Positions 26,034-39,600 of a stretch of DNA of 64,000 nt are shown here, piece by piece. Both the position numbers and the translations under genes were made by a program. The notes beneath the pieces are model-generated. The model did no database searches and had not been told where the DNA came from. It was given only the letters and a program-made list of their open reading frames with translations. How positions within the stretch are numbered: position 1 is the first letter of the stretch; each line of letters opens with the position of its first letter. The stretch is from Aptenodytes patagonicus. Taxonomy: Eukaryota; Chordata; Aves; Sphenisciformes; Spheniscidae. Where the stretch lies: positions 20,918,101-20,982,100 of the forward strand of contig NC_134957.1 of assembly GCF_965638725.1 (NCBI RefSeq), read 5' to 3'.

Positions 26034-26138
26034 ATGAAGTGACCTGCTTGAGGCCCCACAGAAAATCAGTGGCAGCACTCAGGACCGAGTCTCCTGAGGC
26101 AAATGAGTGCTTATGCTTTGAACCACAGTGCTGCTCCG
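26034..26138 (+). mobile_element. L2-like LINE 3'-end relic
   Basis: 'gaagtgacctgcttgaggcc' is followed by 'ccacagaaaatcagtggcag' and then 'ggaccgagtctcctgaggc', ending near an 'accacagtgctgctccg' segment. This is the order of the L2 3' end. It is better preserved than the copy at 7385-7490 and starts about 80 bp past the minisatellite. Confidence 0.6.
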
Positions 26139-29100
26139 TAGGCCTTCTATCCGCGCATTACATAACGTTAGTCTTATTAATGATGACCGTTTTTATCTAA
26201 CCGGAGCCAATGAACCTTAGACTGCTTCGGGGAGGAGGGCTGCATTACATGATGATTACAGGATGCTAGAGCTGTCCAAGAACATTTTAAGTTGAATGTA
26301 TTTGATATTACGCAGATATAAAAAGACCACAGGTGGCTGCTCTCTCAGCTTCACCTCTTGACTTTTGGACTGTGCCTCTGCAGAGGATTTTCAAACACTT
26401 CTATGCCGGGACAACAGGCAATGGCAGGCTGCCCAGATACAACTTGTGTCCTACTGGGAGGAGAAGAAATGACCATCTTCGTGTTCAGCTTCTCTGTGCA
26501 TGAGTATTTCATTCTGGCCAACAGACATCGAAAAGAAATAAACAAAAGAACTGCATTTTCAGTAAAAGCTCCTACTTAAATAGCTTGTTAGAACAAAGGA
26601 TTCAAGCAATCTCAGTAATAAGCAATAAGCTACTGATTGAGTGTAGCAACAAAAATTTTAAATTGTGGAAATATCTTACTGTATATAGAAGGATTTTTAG
26701 TTGAACTACCTAAAAAGGCACGTATTATCCATTAGGTTATATTTTCTTTTAGTACTGCTAGAGGAGTGGGACTGAGAAAAACTGTTTTGCATTGCCTTTT
26801 GTTAAGTGCTGAATCTTATCAATTGTGTATGCTTTTATCATACTTTGTTGTAGGGATAATTTTAAGTTTTATAAGAAAACTTCTTATGTTAGACTAATCC
26901 AGTCTAGACATTGATTCCAGTGGGCATTAGAATTTTCTTAATTTTTTTCCAGAAAGGCTTCTTTCATCACTAGTAAACTTGGACAGCAGACACATGAAAT
27001 GGATGAAAAATATGTATTTGGATCATGGCATGTAAGAAAGGTATCCCAGTGCAATAGCCTGTCACCAAGTTATTTGCTTTTGAAGTAGTTATTTTTTTAG
27101 AAAATCCTTAACTTGCTGTGAAATGTATTATTAGTGAGAAGCTTCAAAGCAAAACATTCTTCCCTCCCACTTTTGATTATTTGATAAAGAAAGGATTCTT
27201 AACATAATCATATGGTTAAACTGATTATGTAAAATAGCTTTTTAGCAATTAATATTTGAGTGAAAGCCTGGTCTAAAGTGAAACCATAATGGATCTTTGT
27301 TACACTATCAGATTTCATAAAGAGGCTGTTTAGCTAAGCTTTTTCTGTACAAACAAAACAATAAAAATCAAGTGTGAAAACCTCATCATTTTGGGACTTT
27401 TCTGCTGTGGAATATCAGTCTCTTTGCTGATACTGGGGCAGATCTCTCTATAATTCCAAATCTTTTATCTTGGAATATTTTAAAATAATCAGTGCTTTTT
27501 CACTGTGATCATAAGGTTTCATTAATTTTTTTAAAGCTGTTAAAAGAGAGAGTGGTGCTTTGGCATGGATTCACAACAAGCTTTGATGAGTTCCAGAAAA
27601 GTGACTGTTATACAAATACAAGGAATGAAAAGAACTTGTTATCTTTAACAAGAGCTTGATTGGATGTAATAAAAGTTCCTTGTTAATTTACTGAAGTTAG
27701 CAGCTATGCTGGTAATGAATTTATAATCAACAACATTTGATCTTCTGCGGAAGCTTTTGCCCCTTTCTCCCCCCCAAAATGTTTCTGGAGAGAGTCCATA
27801 TAATTTCCTTTAATAGGGATTAAAACTTTAAAGGAGCGTTGCTTTATAGTGACCCTTTTTGGCAGTTTATCAGAACACTTATGCAGCTGGTAAATGTAAC
27901 TACAAAATTCTGTGGAAGGATGACTACTTTTCCTTAAACAATCTCTCCTCTCCCCTCCCTGCCATGGGCAGCACATTGTTTACAGCAACACTGACAAAAT
28001 AAAGAATCGCTAACAAAAATGAGTTACGTGAACAGGAAAGCTTTGATTCTATGGGAATAGCTCCAAATACATCTTTTCTGTAATGCATGTTAAATGAAGG
28101 CATTATCCTAGAGTTTCAAAATAATTCTACCCAAATAGACATAACTTGGGTTTTTTAAGTAATTATGTTACATTTAGAGTTCTGAGAAATTGTCTGTTTT
28201 TAACGTGCATTAGGACTGACATTCACATGCGTACTCACACAAAGGCTGCTGAAGTGTTGTGCTGCATTTGTAGAGAAGTTTTCCTGTTGACTCATTTTGA
28301 TTTTACAGTCCTTTTTACACACTGGTGTTGTTTGAATTCAGTGTTTTAGTGGGGAGGAGGTTGTACGTCTGTTGTTGTTGTGTTAATTTTTAAAAAGTCT
28401 CTCAATCACCTCTATATTCCCTTAAGTTCCAACCCCTGCCAAGTACTATCCTGGTCTACGGGGGTGAACACCAATAGCATAGCGACAGATGGACAGGGTA
28501 GACAGACGGCCCATATAATCCATCCTATGCTGGTTTTATAAGTCTATAAAAATGCAATAAAGAAAAGGGTCTCATTAGGTAGAGGCAGGGGGCTGATTGA
28601 TTTGCAGGCCACACTCAGTTTATAGCTGCCTTCTGTGTGAAAGTCCACCTTACAGTGTGAGTTTACCCTGTTTGCCATGGCTTGTTTAGTTAGACTTAAT
28701 TTACTTCTGGTAACATTGAGAATTATTCATGTTTTTGTGGTGACTTTTACCCCAACTTGGCACCTAAGTATGGACTCACTCTCATTTTACTCTGTAGAAA
28801 TAAAACCCTTAAGCCAGAGGCCAGGAGAAAAGCTGAGTGAAATGCTCCTACCAAGTGTGGGTTGTCTTGAGAAGGCAGGAGCTGTTTAATTGAAAGGGAA
28901 ACTTAATACTGTCAAAGCTCCATTTCAACTTGCGTGTATTTTTCTGCATTGCAACAAACACCACCTCCAAATATTGAAAGAGGCTAAAGGAAAAATACTT
29001 TGTACATAATCAGTCTCACGGATTCTCAAAACGATCCATTTTATCTTTTGTTGTGGGAGTCTTTCTAGGGAAGAGTTTTTTTCCTATAAAAGAAATAAGA

Positions 29101-29359
29101 GCATGTGATTTTAAAATTATAAAAAAGGCAGTGGGACTGAGAGAGCTGGCTGCATCAGTGATGCGGCTTTCTTCAAATAAGGCCCATCGTTCTCAACGTT
29201 GCCAAACACTGCTGCAGGTGGATTCAGGGAGAGAGGCGAGTGTGCCTGGCCCCTGCACCGCAGAGCACAAGAGGCGCGTTAGCACCGAGCAATGGGGAAT
29301 CTGTTCTAGTACCTGGTCATGGACGCGGAGCAGGCAGTTCCTGACGTGTGGGGAGTAAG
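26139..29359. other. Non-coding, no gene supported
   Basis: AT-rich stretch between the L2-like and MIR-like relics. No exon, RNA gene or young repeat is recognised. Confidence 0.6.
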
Positions 29360-29465
29360 GGCCAGTTCTTGACTCTGCTGCTGACCTTGGGCAAACTGCA
29401 TTATCTCCCTGAGCCTCAGTTTCCCAATCTGCAAAATGGGACCAAGGACCATTGTCATCAAGAGG
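29360..29465 (+). mobile_element. MIR-like ancient SINE relic
   Basis: The plus strand carries 'ctgctgaccttgggcaaac' and, after a short gap, 'gcctcagtttcccaatctg' followed by 'caaaatggg'. These are, in order, the diagnostic blocks I remember from the CORE-SINE/MIR consensus. The 3' part is too decayed to follow. A MIR-type copy in a bird would be a remnant from an early amniote ancestor. Confidence 0.7.
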
Positions 29466-32400
29466 TTACAGTATCTCTGTTTCAGATAAGTATGAAAGAA
29501 GTTTTTATCTTAGATAAGACTGGGAAAACAGAATGTGTTGCCCATACACAATGTATTTCTGGGGAATCCCACCTAAATAAGTGATGATGAATTCCTAAAG
29601 ATGAACTGTTGACCCAGTCTTATGGAATCGTGGATATGTCTATTAATGTAATCATTTAATATTTCCGTGAATGCAATTAAGCTTTTCCTCAACTATTTCC
29701 TGTGTCTATGAGTTCTAGAGATTCTTGTTCTGCATTAAATATTTACCTTTTATCAATTTTTAAGTTGTTGCCTCTAAGTTTTATTGGATATTACCAATAC
29801 TTAATAAGAACAGCAGTTCATAAACATTTCTAGTAATTTAAGGAAAGGACCAGTCTTAAATTAAAAATGCTTTTTAAGTACAGTTGGTGGAAATTGTTTC
29901 AAAGTGTTCAGGATTATTAATGTTCCAAAAAAAATTCAACCTTAAGAGGGCTGTCATTTGGATAATTGAAAGTTCTCAGCATTTACATTCATGACATTTT
30001 AATTCCTTTTTTTCTTTCTTACTGGATATCTAAAAGCTTCTTTTTAACCTTAAGAGCATACAATGAGAAAATTGGCAAACTTAAAAATAAATAACTGTGT
30101 TCCAGCCAATAATGATTTGCTGAATTGTATCTTCATGCCAGAAAAGATCTGAGTCTTGACTTCAGTCAGGGAATTCCAGTTACCATTATAAAACCTTCCA
30201 CAGTATTTAAAGTGTTTAAAGCCCATTGGGAAAAATCTGTCTGGATATTTAGCTCAATCTCTTATATTATTATTATTTATTATTGTTATTGTTATTGTTG
30301 TTATTGTTATTATATTATCATCAATCTCTATTGTTATTGTTGCTGTTGTCTTCCTCTCCCCCACTTCCTTTTTATTCAAAGAAACAAATAAACAAACAAG
30401 TAACTCCCATGCGATGCAGTTAACCATACAACTCATCCCTACCCTTTGATACTACATATTACCCCCACGGAGTTGATTCTTCAAAGCCATTGACTGGGTT
30501 TGAGGAGCCAGTTTCTGTTAATTTTAATGGGGATTAGACATCCAGCCCCTAAGGCAGCTTTGAAAAATCTCCACCAGATTCTTTATGGCTCTTCTTGGAG
30601 GCAACAAAATGTTTACCCAGTTATGTAGCTGCATTTCCCAAAACACTGCTAACATAAAGTTAGAGATCATCTTACTTCCTCAAGTTTAAAGAGCCCCATT
30701 TTTCTCTTCAGCTAAATTTTCTATTTCATTTCTATCGAGTCCTCTATATGACACAGTTGCGAAGGGGAAGGACAGTTTTGGAAAGGAACTAGTAGGTCAT
30801 CCTTTTTGCACGCAAGGAATATGAGACCTTGTTTTTTGACATGCACCCTGTAACAATCGGTTTATATCCTGTTCTCCTTTTCTGGACGTTGCATTGACAG
30901 CCGTCTTCAGAAAACTGATTTCTTTCCATCCTGCTCTGAATGATGTATTTAAAATGTGCTTCACCTTAAATATGCAGGCTTTCAAAACAAAATTACTGAA
31001 CCAGACAAGGGGGAGGGAAGAGGAGAATTGCCTATTCCAACAGAACTAAAAAGCAGCAAACCCAAGTAGGTTTTCCATTCATTGGCACACATACCCCAGC
31101 AGTAGTCTGGATTCCCTTTCTCATGCATTGCTACCCTTCCATCTGAATAGACTCTGGGAAATAATAAGAGCAAAGCTCAACTCTTATGTTAGGCCAGCTT
31201 CTTTAGAGGTATCTGCTCTGCAAACATTTCCTTTGAAAAAAGTAAGAAATTTGCCATGCATATAAACAGAAGTACCCTTAGTTATAGCAACATGGACGGC
31301 TGCTAAATTGCATTTAAATTGTCCTTGTTTAATTTATGTTCTGTGCTGTCTTCCTTGTATATATCCCTTAGTTATGTTTTTGTCAGTTGTGTTTCTTTAA
31401 ATGTATTATAAATCTGTATTTCCCTCATAAACCAGTCTGGAAAAGGGCATCTGTACTGGAAACTGGTTTTAGTGACTTGACACTTTGGCTCTTTTATGTT
31501 GTGAAACGAGTTTCAATTTTCTTAACATAGGCCAGGCATGGTACATAAACCTCTTCCCCCCCAGGGAGGCTTTTATGTTTGATTCCTTTAGTGGCAAAGC
31601 TTTTGAATGTCTCCCCTTGATTGACTTGATTATGATCTTCCCAGTATATATCCTTCATGTTGATGAATTCCTGGTAGGGATCCTCAAAGGAGTTTACAAG
31701 CCTCAATGCTAGATGAAACAGAAGAATTAAATTATCCCGGCAAAAGCTGCTACTAGTGAAAATAGAAAGTTGAATATTAGTGCTGCAGATTTATTTATTC
31801 TCTGGGTGTCTAATTTGAGATACTGGGGAAAGATTCATTTTTAGAGAATAGGTGCTCTGAGGTTTCTGCCAGGTGACTCTGAATCTGCACAATCTCAGAA
31901 CCCAGTTTGGAAATGTAGGTCAGAACCCCTGTAAACGTTGTCCTGGCTTACTCTGCTCTTGTGCTTTGTTACTGCTGGGACAGAGTGGATCTAACCATCC
32001 TTGACGAAGGTCTTCTACTCACTTAGGAGAAAATTGTTGGTAGAATCTCACTGCTGCAGGGAGCAGCTAATCCAACAGTCCATAAGAGAACTAAGCAGCG
32101 TGTAGCCACCGTGGGGACATCTTACAGCCCTGAATACCCATTTTGCTAGAAAGGATGCTGCTTGGAGTATGTACACAGCAGGCAATGCTTCTGTCTTCTG
32201 TTACTCAACATGTTGCGTCAGAAAAGGCTGGATTTTGCACTAGGAAATGTGTTCAAATCTTCAGAATATGGTTGGCTTCCTTAATAATTGGCTCTTGCAG
32301 CTCATTGCAGTCCAGCTTCCATTTGGCTGTAAGCACTACACGCAAGAAGGCAGCTCAAGTCGTCTTGAACCTCGCTTTGTTCACTGGTGTGGACTCGGCC

Positions 32401-33103
32401 ACACAGCATCAACACAATTGTTCTACTCAGAGTCTTTTTTAGGTGAAAGGCAGATTACCTGGGGACAGAAAATGCTGTTAGAACAGACCATGCTGACATA
32501 AGGGCGATAAATAACATACAGTGAGTCTGTACCATATCTAGCCATTTACTTATACATTTGCTCATGATAGGTGTGGCCAGGGGTACTCTGAGATGCTGTT
32601 CCTAGAGCTGAGACAACCATGATGAACTCAACAACCCTGGAATATACATGCCAAGAAACAAAATCAGGGCAAGATGTTTTGACCCTAATATAGTATTCAT
32701 TGTTGGATTTCTAGTGTAAATAAAGATTCACAATTTTTTATATTCAGGGAAAAGAATCTTTATTGACTCTGTCTAACAGTTAGTAAGCTATCCTGATCAA
32801 AGGATGAGTAATTTTTGGTACTCAGCTTTACAGTCTTTATGGATAGATCTTTTTGAAAATTAGCACTTTTGTAACTGATTCAAGTTGGATGCCACAAATA
32901 ATCTAGCAGGGACTTCAGAAAATTTGGCAGATAGGTAGTGATAAGTCTGGGTGCTGCACCTTTAGCTGTCAGATGCCAGCTTTGCACAGGAAGGGGCTGA
33001 GAAGTGTTTCTAGTAGGAGACTGGAGACAGACAGACCTGCTTCTTCCCCGTTTGTGCTTTCACACCTATTCTTTGATTTTTCTTCATGTAAAATAAATAG
33101 AGA
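29466..33103. other. Non-coding, microsatellite only
   Basis: Apart from the ATT/GTT tract at 30264-30349, no feature is recognised up to the second-family LTR. Confidence 0.6.
30264..30349. repeat. ATT/GTT-rich interrupted microsatellite
   Basis: A compound tract of ATT and GTT trinucleotides, with a short interruption around 30318-30330. It gives the open frames of repeated Y/C/I and N/I/T here, which are not genes. Confidence 0.85.
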
Positions 33104-33646
33104 GCCAGTGGAATGGAGGAGAGAATCGGAAGTGTAAAAGTGAGAAAACTCATGGGTTGAGATAAAAACCCCATAAAAACCCATTAATAAATAAAAGCAA
33201 TAACAACAACAATAAATAATTGTAAGGAAAAGGAAAAAAATAACAGAGAGAAAAATAAAACCCAAGAAAGACAAGTGATGCAAATGAAAACAATTGTTCA
33301 CCACCAACTGACTGATGCCCAGCCAGTCCCCGAGCAGCGGCCCCCCCTCCAACCTCCCTCACAGTTTTATTGCTGAGCATGACGCCATGTGGTGTGGAAT
33401 ATCCCTTGGGTCAGTTGGGGTCAGCTGTCCCGGCCGTGTCCCCTCCCAGCTTCTCGTGCCCCCCCAGCCTGCTCGCTGGTGGGGTGGGGTGAGAGGCAGA
33501 AAAGGCCTTGACTCTGTGTCAGCACTGCTCAGCAACAACGAAAACACCCCTGTGTTATCAGTGCTGTTTCCAGCACAAATCCAAAACACAGCCCCGTACC
33601 AGCTACTGTGAAGAAAATTAACTCTACCCCAGCCAAAACCAGCACA
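33104..33646 (-). mobile_element. 3'-truncated LTR of a second avian LTR family
   Basis: On the minus strand the LTR begins at 33646 with TGTGCTGGTTTTGGCTGGGG. It includes a GC-rich part, an AATAAA (33371-33366), a long T/pyrimidine-rich part and a region reading TTCTCACTTTTACACTTC, and breaks off near 33104. From memory the full LTR continues and ends in a 'gggttaaaccacgaca' segment, which is absent here. No matching flanking duplication or internal retroviral sequence was found. It resembles common neoavian LTRs; I cannot assign the class with confidence. The open frames here are repeat-derived. Confidence 0.75.
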
Positions 33647-36600
33647 TTTGGAAAAGGAAACTAAGTGGAGAAAGGCAGGATGAATGTAATATTTTTCACA
33701 AACTTCTTTTTTCCTTATCAGAAAACTATACTCGGGGCTTTTTTACAAATTAACTCAGATAGACTGGAGTTAATCAGAAAGAACTGGAAGGGCAGGCAGG
33801 AGAGACAGAGATATAACTCGCCTGAAAACAGGCATAAATTTAGGCCTGGACATCTATGTGTATAAATGCTTTTCTAAACACATAAAATAGAAATAAGACA
33901 GAAATGAAATACAGGAAAGCATGAATCCCTCATAGTGCAGAGCCCTCCCTCCCTCCTACATTGGCTTTAAGTCTCTCAACTGTCGTTTGTCATTGTTGTT
34001 AGAGCTGGCTGAAAATTGTCCAAATTTTATGAAAACTGTCATGACCTTTCTTCCTGACTTGACAAATAAAAGGATGTTTCTTCAGGGTGGAGAGAAGTGT
34101 TATTATCTCTAGTGAAAGCAAGTTTATTTTTTTTAAACTGTTTTAATGCTTGTTGTTTCTATTTTGGTAGATCTGTGTGTATGGAAAATGATGCCAGAAT
34201 GCTAACACTGCATACTGCCAGAAATCAGTTCTGATCTGCTTCTTTCTTGCTGTCCCATTATAAAAGTGAAATGATTAGGGTTTTAATTATTGATTATCTT
34301 ATTCACATAAGTTTCTAATCCATTTCTAACACTCTGGATTCCTGCGTGTGGTCTCCTGCAGCGGTGTTTTCAAAGACTGCTGGCAGAAGAGATTTTTTTT
34401 TTTTACCAGTTTTGAATTTGCGGCTATTCAGTAGATCAAAGAAGGAGAAAAGCAAGGATTTGTTAAGACCTTGGGGTGTAGCTAGTTCCTGGTGGTAACT
34501 TTTTGACCTTAACATAGTGGCACGCTTACATCACATCCATACCTGTTTTCCTGGGGAACCTCTTGCTGACTTTTGCTGCATATTGAGGCAAATCCATGCT
34601 ACAGAGAATTGGGATTGTTTTTCCCCAAAATCAGAGGCTGAGGTTAAACCACGACATTCTATAAATAGTTCCAAATGAAGATCAGAACATGTCTAATACG
34701 GAGCTGTATTTTCAGATGGCAGGGTTAATAAATGAATGTGAATTGCATAAAAATAGCGTAAGTGAGAAAACTCTTGAGTTAGCCACAGTTTTTGGAATTT
34801 GCAGAGAAATGTACAGTATGAGAAAGCATTTCTCCATGCAGTTTCTGGTGAGGTTCTGATGTTTTCAGAGCTTTGTAGATATTTTCAGACCCCCAAAACT
34901 CAAATCTGATGATCCAGATAAATTCTGGGATTTGCATTTTGGAGTGAGACCACAATGAAGCTTGAGACGCCTTTTGTTTGTTTGTTTCAGCATGCGCTGG
35001 GGATGATCTGCTCGATGACAGTGAAGCTTGAGCTGTAAAAGCTGGGGTTTGGCGCAGTATAGCTCTTAAGGTAGGACTGGTAGATATCTGCTATCTGCCC
35101 TTTTCCCCCAGGGCATCATGCCGTTACTATGCCGTATATATTGACATTTGTGAACAATTTAAGGGAATCATTTTTGTGCTGTGACCAGGCGTGTGGCTGT
35201 GAATATTTCATAGTCCAATCTAATGGTTGTGGTGGGGGAAGTATGTCTGGAAATAAGGTTCACCCTACAGAGGAAGTATGCCAAACGTGGGAGCCAAGAC
35301 CACAGCAGAAAGGCTTGCACGCAAACAAACAGCGAAGCGCTGCACAGGAAACTGCTCAAGGATTTGCAGAGTCGATCGACCGTAGTTGTTCAGCAAGAGA
35401 CAAGACAAGACTGGTGTGGTGGTTTCTTCACCCTTTCTTTTCCATTATAGATCCTTTTCTCATGTTTGCCATCTGCACAACTGTAAAAGTTCTCTTCTCC
35501 CCCTCCTTTGCTTCCTTCCTTCTTACCATCTCCTATCAGGAGTGAATATCTATGTCTCAGAAGGGTAGATTTGAGCTCACCAACATCCAGCTCTCTAAAA
35601 CCACGGGTGCGTTGTAGGAGTTTCAGTCATCCTTTTGCCTCATTTTATTTCTCCTTTTATTCTTCAGGCTAACTTTTAACAGCAACCCTTGCCAATAAGA
35701 TGACAGAAAAACCCCATTGTTCTCCAGTAGCCTTTAGAGTTTTTGAGTTGGTGGCCAAAACTAATTGAATTTGTGGAAAGAGAAAATAATGAGGAAAAAT
35801 GCAGACGAGGTGAGGGAAAAGCTTCAGGGACTGGACTAGAATGTAGATGAGGGAAGTAAGATCCCGGGAATAGTCAGTTCTGGAGTGGCTTTGACTTTAT
35901 TAATGAGTGTGAATTGAAAAATACATATTTATTATTGCCTTGTTTAATGATGTAGTGTGTTAACAATTTAACCGTCACCTTGAGGCACTTTCCTGAATAA
36001 CAGAATAGGCTAACGGGACTAGTCCTTCCCCGCTGTACAGTGTGACACTGCACTTTCTCCCTTCAGCTATGCTCTTTCTTTTTGCACAAGTTTATTCAAA
36101 ATGATCATCTATCACCGCTGCCTTTTCACTGATACGATCAACTGCATAAATACGATGTTTGAAAAGAAACGTGCTTTGCAGTCTGAGGGGCAGAGGAACT
36201 GAAAGGCAAGGAGGACTGACAAGCCTAAGGAAAATGATAAGGCCTGTTAGCAGGAGCGACAGGGGCAGGGAAGAGAATTAGGGTGAATGGTACAGGGCTG
36301 AGACAGCTGGGCAGAGCAAGAAGCAGAAGGCTGAGTGCAAAACAAGAGTGCAGCTTCAGGAGTAAAGACTGTACTGAACAGGAGGAATACCACATTGCTA
36401 TATGCTGGATGTGAGACTGAATTAGCTGTGGTAGTGACATGGGGATTATATGGTGCTACAGCTTCTACTCAGTCACATGTACTCCACGGGGCTGCCTGCA
36501 AGTACGGTAGACCTCCCTATTCCCCCCCCAGTAAATCTGCCTCCCATATAATAAGTTAACAGGTTTTTAGAACTTCCTGAATTCTTTCTTGCTGGGTTTA

Positions 36601-39600
36601 TCACCAACATTTTGGCATACTTCGTTAAGGAAGAATATCCATTGAGAAAATGGATATTTGAAAAACGGCTTAACACAGAAGTTATGTAAATGCCCACCAT
36701 GGTACTGGATGACTCCTGTAGCTCTCTTCCCCCCATCCCTGTTCTCCTCGGTGGGGCTGGTGAGCTGTATCTCTCAAGACGCAGCATGGACAGGTGCTCC
36801 TGTGGTGTGTCATCTCTGTGAGAGCAGGTTGTGCGTGATGGGAAGTGTGATCTGGTGAGGGAGGCTTACAGGGGGAAGTGGGGTCATAAAGTACTTGGAC
36901 TTCAACTTTCGCAGGGTACCAGAGAGATCCACCCTTGTTGTAATAAATTGCCTGTTGGTTTTCTTCCCGAGCTTCCAGATTTTACATGGAACGCTTTTAC
37001 AATGACAGAATGTTTAGCTTTTTAATGAAGACACACATTCTGCACGACTTTCTAGCATTCTTGGACTCTCTTCTACCATATACGTGGGTAGGTTTGGAGT
37101 GTTCACACAGCTACCACTGATCTGATTCCCAGGGCCCACTAAAATGGAGTGTGTTTCAAAACACTTGGCTTCTGTTGGGCAAAGGAGAAATTAATGGTAA
37201 ATGCCTCCAAAATGTGAAAGCTTTAACCCTTTGGTCCTTTAAACCCCAATTCCCATTGGTGCTAACGTCCCTTTCATTGCGAGATAATGAACCTTCACTT
37301 CTGTTATGTGTCCTCACCTTCAGCGTGGGTTCTCTGCATAGCTCCCGTCATGGTCAATTATCTGGCAGGAGAGGCCCACGACAGCAGAGGCTATTGCTTA
37401 ATTGTTATTGTGGGATCCTTATGCAATGTGCAGTTGCTGGGGCTCATTTACAATTCTAACACATCCAGTGCGCCCTGCATCAGGAGTCCTGTGAACTGGA
37501 CAAAAGTTAGAAAGTGGCGGCGCTGTTCCTGGCCAAAAGCTCATTAAGATAGACATCTCCCGCTAGTGAACATCACACAGATGACACAGACAGCTCACTC
37601 CAAACGAGAAACGTTCTTTTGTTCTGCCTTACTAGGGCTTTCAGATAAAAAGAATTTGAGGCTACTCAAAGGGCCAGCTGTGATATGAAGGGAACAGGTT
37701 TAAAATAGCTCTCAGGGGCAGTAAATGCTTAATGATCAGATCTTTCATTGCTCTTGGAACATTTGAGGAAACTCAGCCAGCTAAAATTTTTGTTGATTAC
37801 TTTAACAGAGGCCCTTTGTTCATATTATCATGCAGAATAATTAAGCCAATGCAAGCAAGTCTGCTTAGCTATATACATAATTAAAATGTTAGGCTGTGAT
37901 TAAACAGACTGTATTGGCACAGAGAGCACCTATTCACTTCATAAAAGAGTTCCATCACTGCCTTAAGCTTGTTTTCACCCTATTTTATTTGTCATTATTT
38001 TGGAAAAATTAGTTTTGTACAAGATGGGTAGTGGAAGATGATGTGTTTCCAGTGAGGAGTTAATGAGATTTTATAATGGAGAAGAGAGACATAAGCATAT
38101 CCAAAGTAGTTAGCTTATAGAGCAAAATTTAAGATGTAAAAAAGAGCACATCAGTCTATTTTAACTTACCTAAAAGCTCATTTTGAAGGGGTTATGTCAA
38201 ATTTTCTCATTTCCTCCCTGATTTTGGCATCTCCTATGCAGTAGTCAAACCTTCAAATTGAAAAGTTTATGATTTTGTGGCACCTGAAGCTTTGTAGAAA
38301 GGAAAACCCTTTGATCTATAAAATATTTTAATTAAATGCACTTTCAACTTGTTGGACTACCTGTTTTAAGTCAAAAGCTTATTGTCAAACATTACATCAT
38401 TCTGAGGTCTCCCAAGCTTAATCACCAACTTTCTTTTGGGATTCTCTCAGTTGGCAATTAGTGAAAATAACAGTTACGCTGTTGGCAGGGGCAGACTGGC
38501 TTTTCACAAGTTTTTGCAGAAATGGGCCAGGATCTTTTTTGATTTCCAGGGCAGCAGAGCTGGAACTTTATAGAGTTTCTCCCAGCTAGGGCACCAAGAG
38601 TTCTTAGGAAGCAGATTTTGGCTCTCCGGCTTTTTTTGGTCACAAAATCTTGTTTTACCAGAATTTTTTCAGAGCAGAATAGGTACAAGAAGAAGGTGTC
38701 CTTAGCTCTAGGACTGAAAGGATGCTGGTAGAGAGGAGACACTTGATAAAAATCAGGTTATTTTGATACGGGAGAAGTCTATATTTTTTGACTTTTTTTG
38801 TTAATTTAGGTTAGGTAACATGTTATAGACCAGTAGCACTGGCTTTAAGATACGTTGGCTGATTGAGACAGCCCCAGCAGAGATCCTGGGGTTCACCTTG
38901 ACTACCTTTCATGTACTAGACCAGAACAATCTTTATTTACAAGCAAGGTCTTCAGATGCGTTTTCTGAGATGGAAATAAAAGCTAGTCTGCTGGGTTCAT
39001 CCCATTGCCCTGAAGTAGAACTCAAAATGACAACTACTCTACTCTCTTTAATAATCTTCTGGGCTAAGCAGTCCCCTGGGAACCTCTGTTTGGAAATCTA
39101 TTAAGATTTCACAGGTTGTTCAGCAGGACTAGCAATGAATGGATTGCAATGGCTCCGAAAACTGCAATTTAAAAAGAAAATGTGAAGATGAGGAAAATCT
39201 TTCTCCTTACACTTATAACAGACAATGTCATATTTTTCCTAATTTTTTTCTTGCGCCTTCTGTCCAGATCAAAGTGCTCATTCCTCCGTCGGGTCAGATG
39301 TCCCCCTAATGTGCAAATGGACTGATTTACACAGAATTTGTGTAATTTGAAATCCTGCTTGATGCATCTTTTTCTACTGAGTTTCACAAAAACCTTCAGA
39401 GTTTATCGTGACTATTATGTAGATTTACAGGGAAATGTAGTTTAAGGGAACAGTGGCAGGCAGTGAGTTTGTGGTACGTTTAAGCTGTGCAGTCCAAGAT
39501 CTGGAGAAGCCCATTTGCCTGTTACTGGATTCTTGGCTCCAAGAATCTTCCAGCAGATTGATTTTGCTGGAGCGTCATTCTAGAGGCACTGTTCTAGCAA

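Noticed and set aside
35129-35545. 138-codon plus-strand open frame
   Set aside because: No domain is recognised; its cysteines do not form a VWC or other known pattern.
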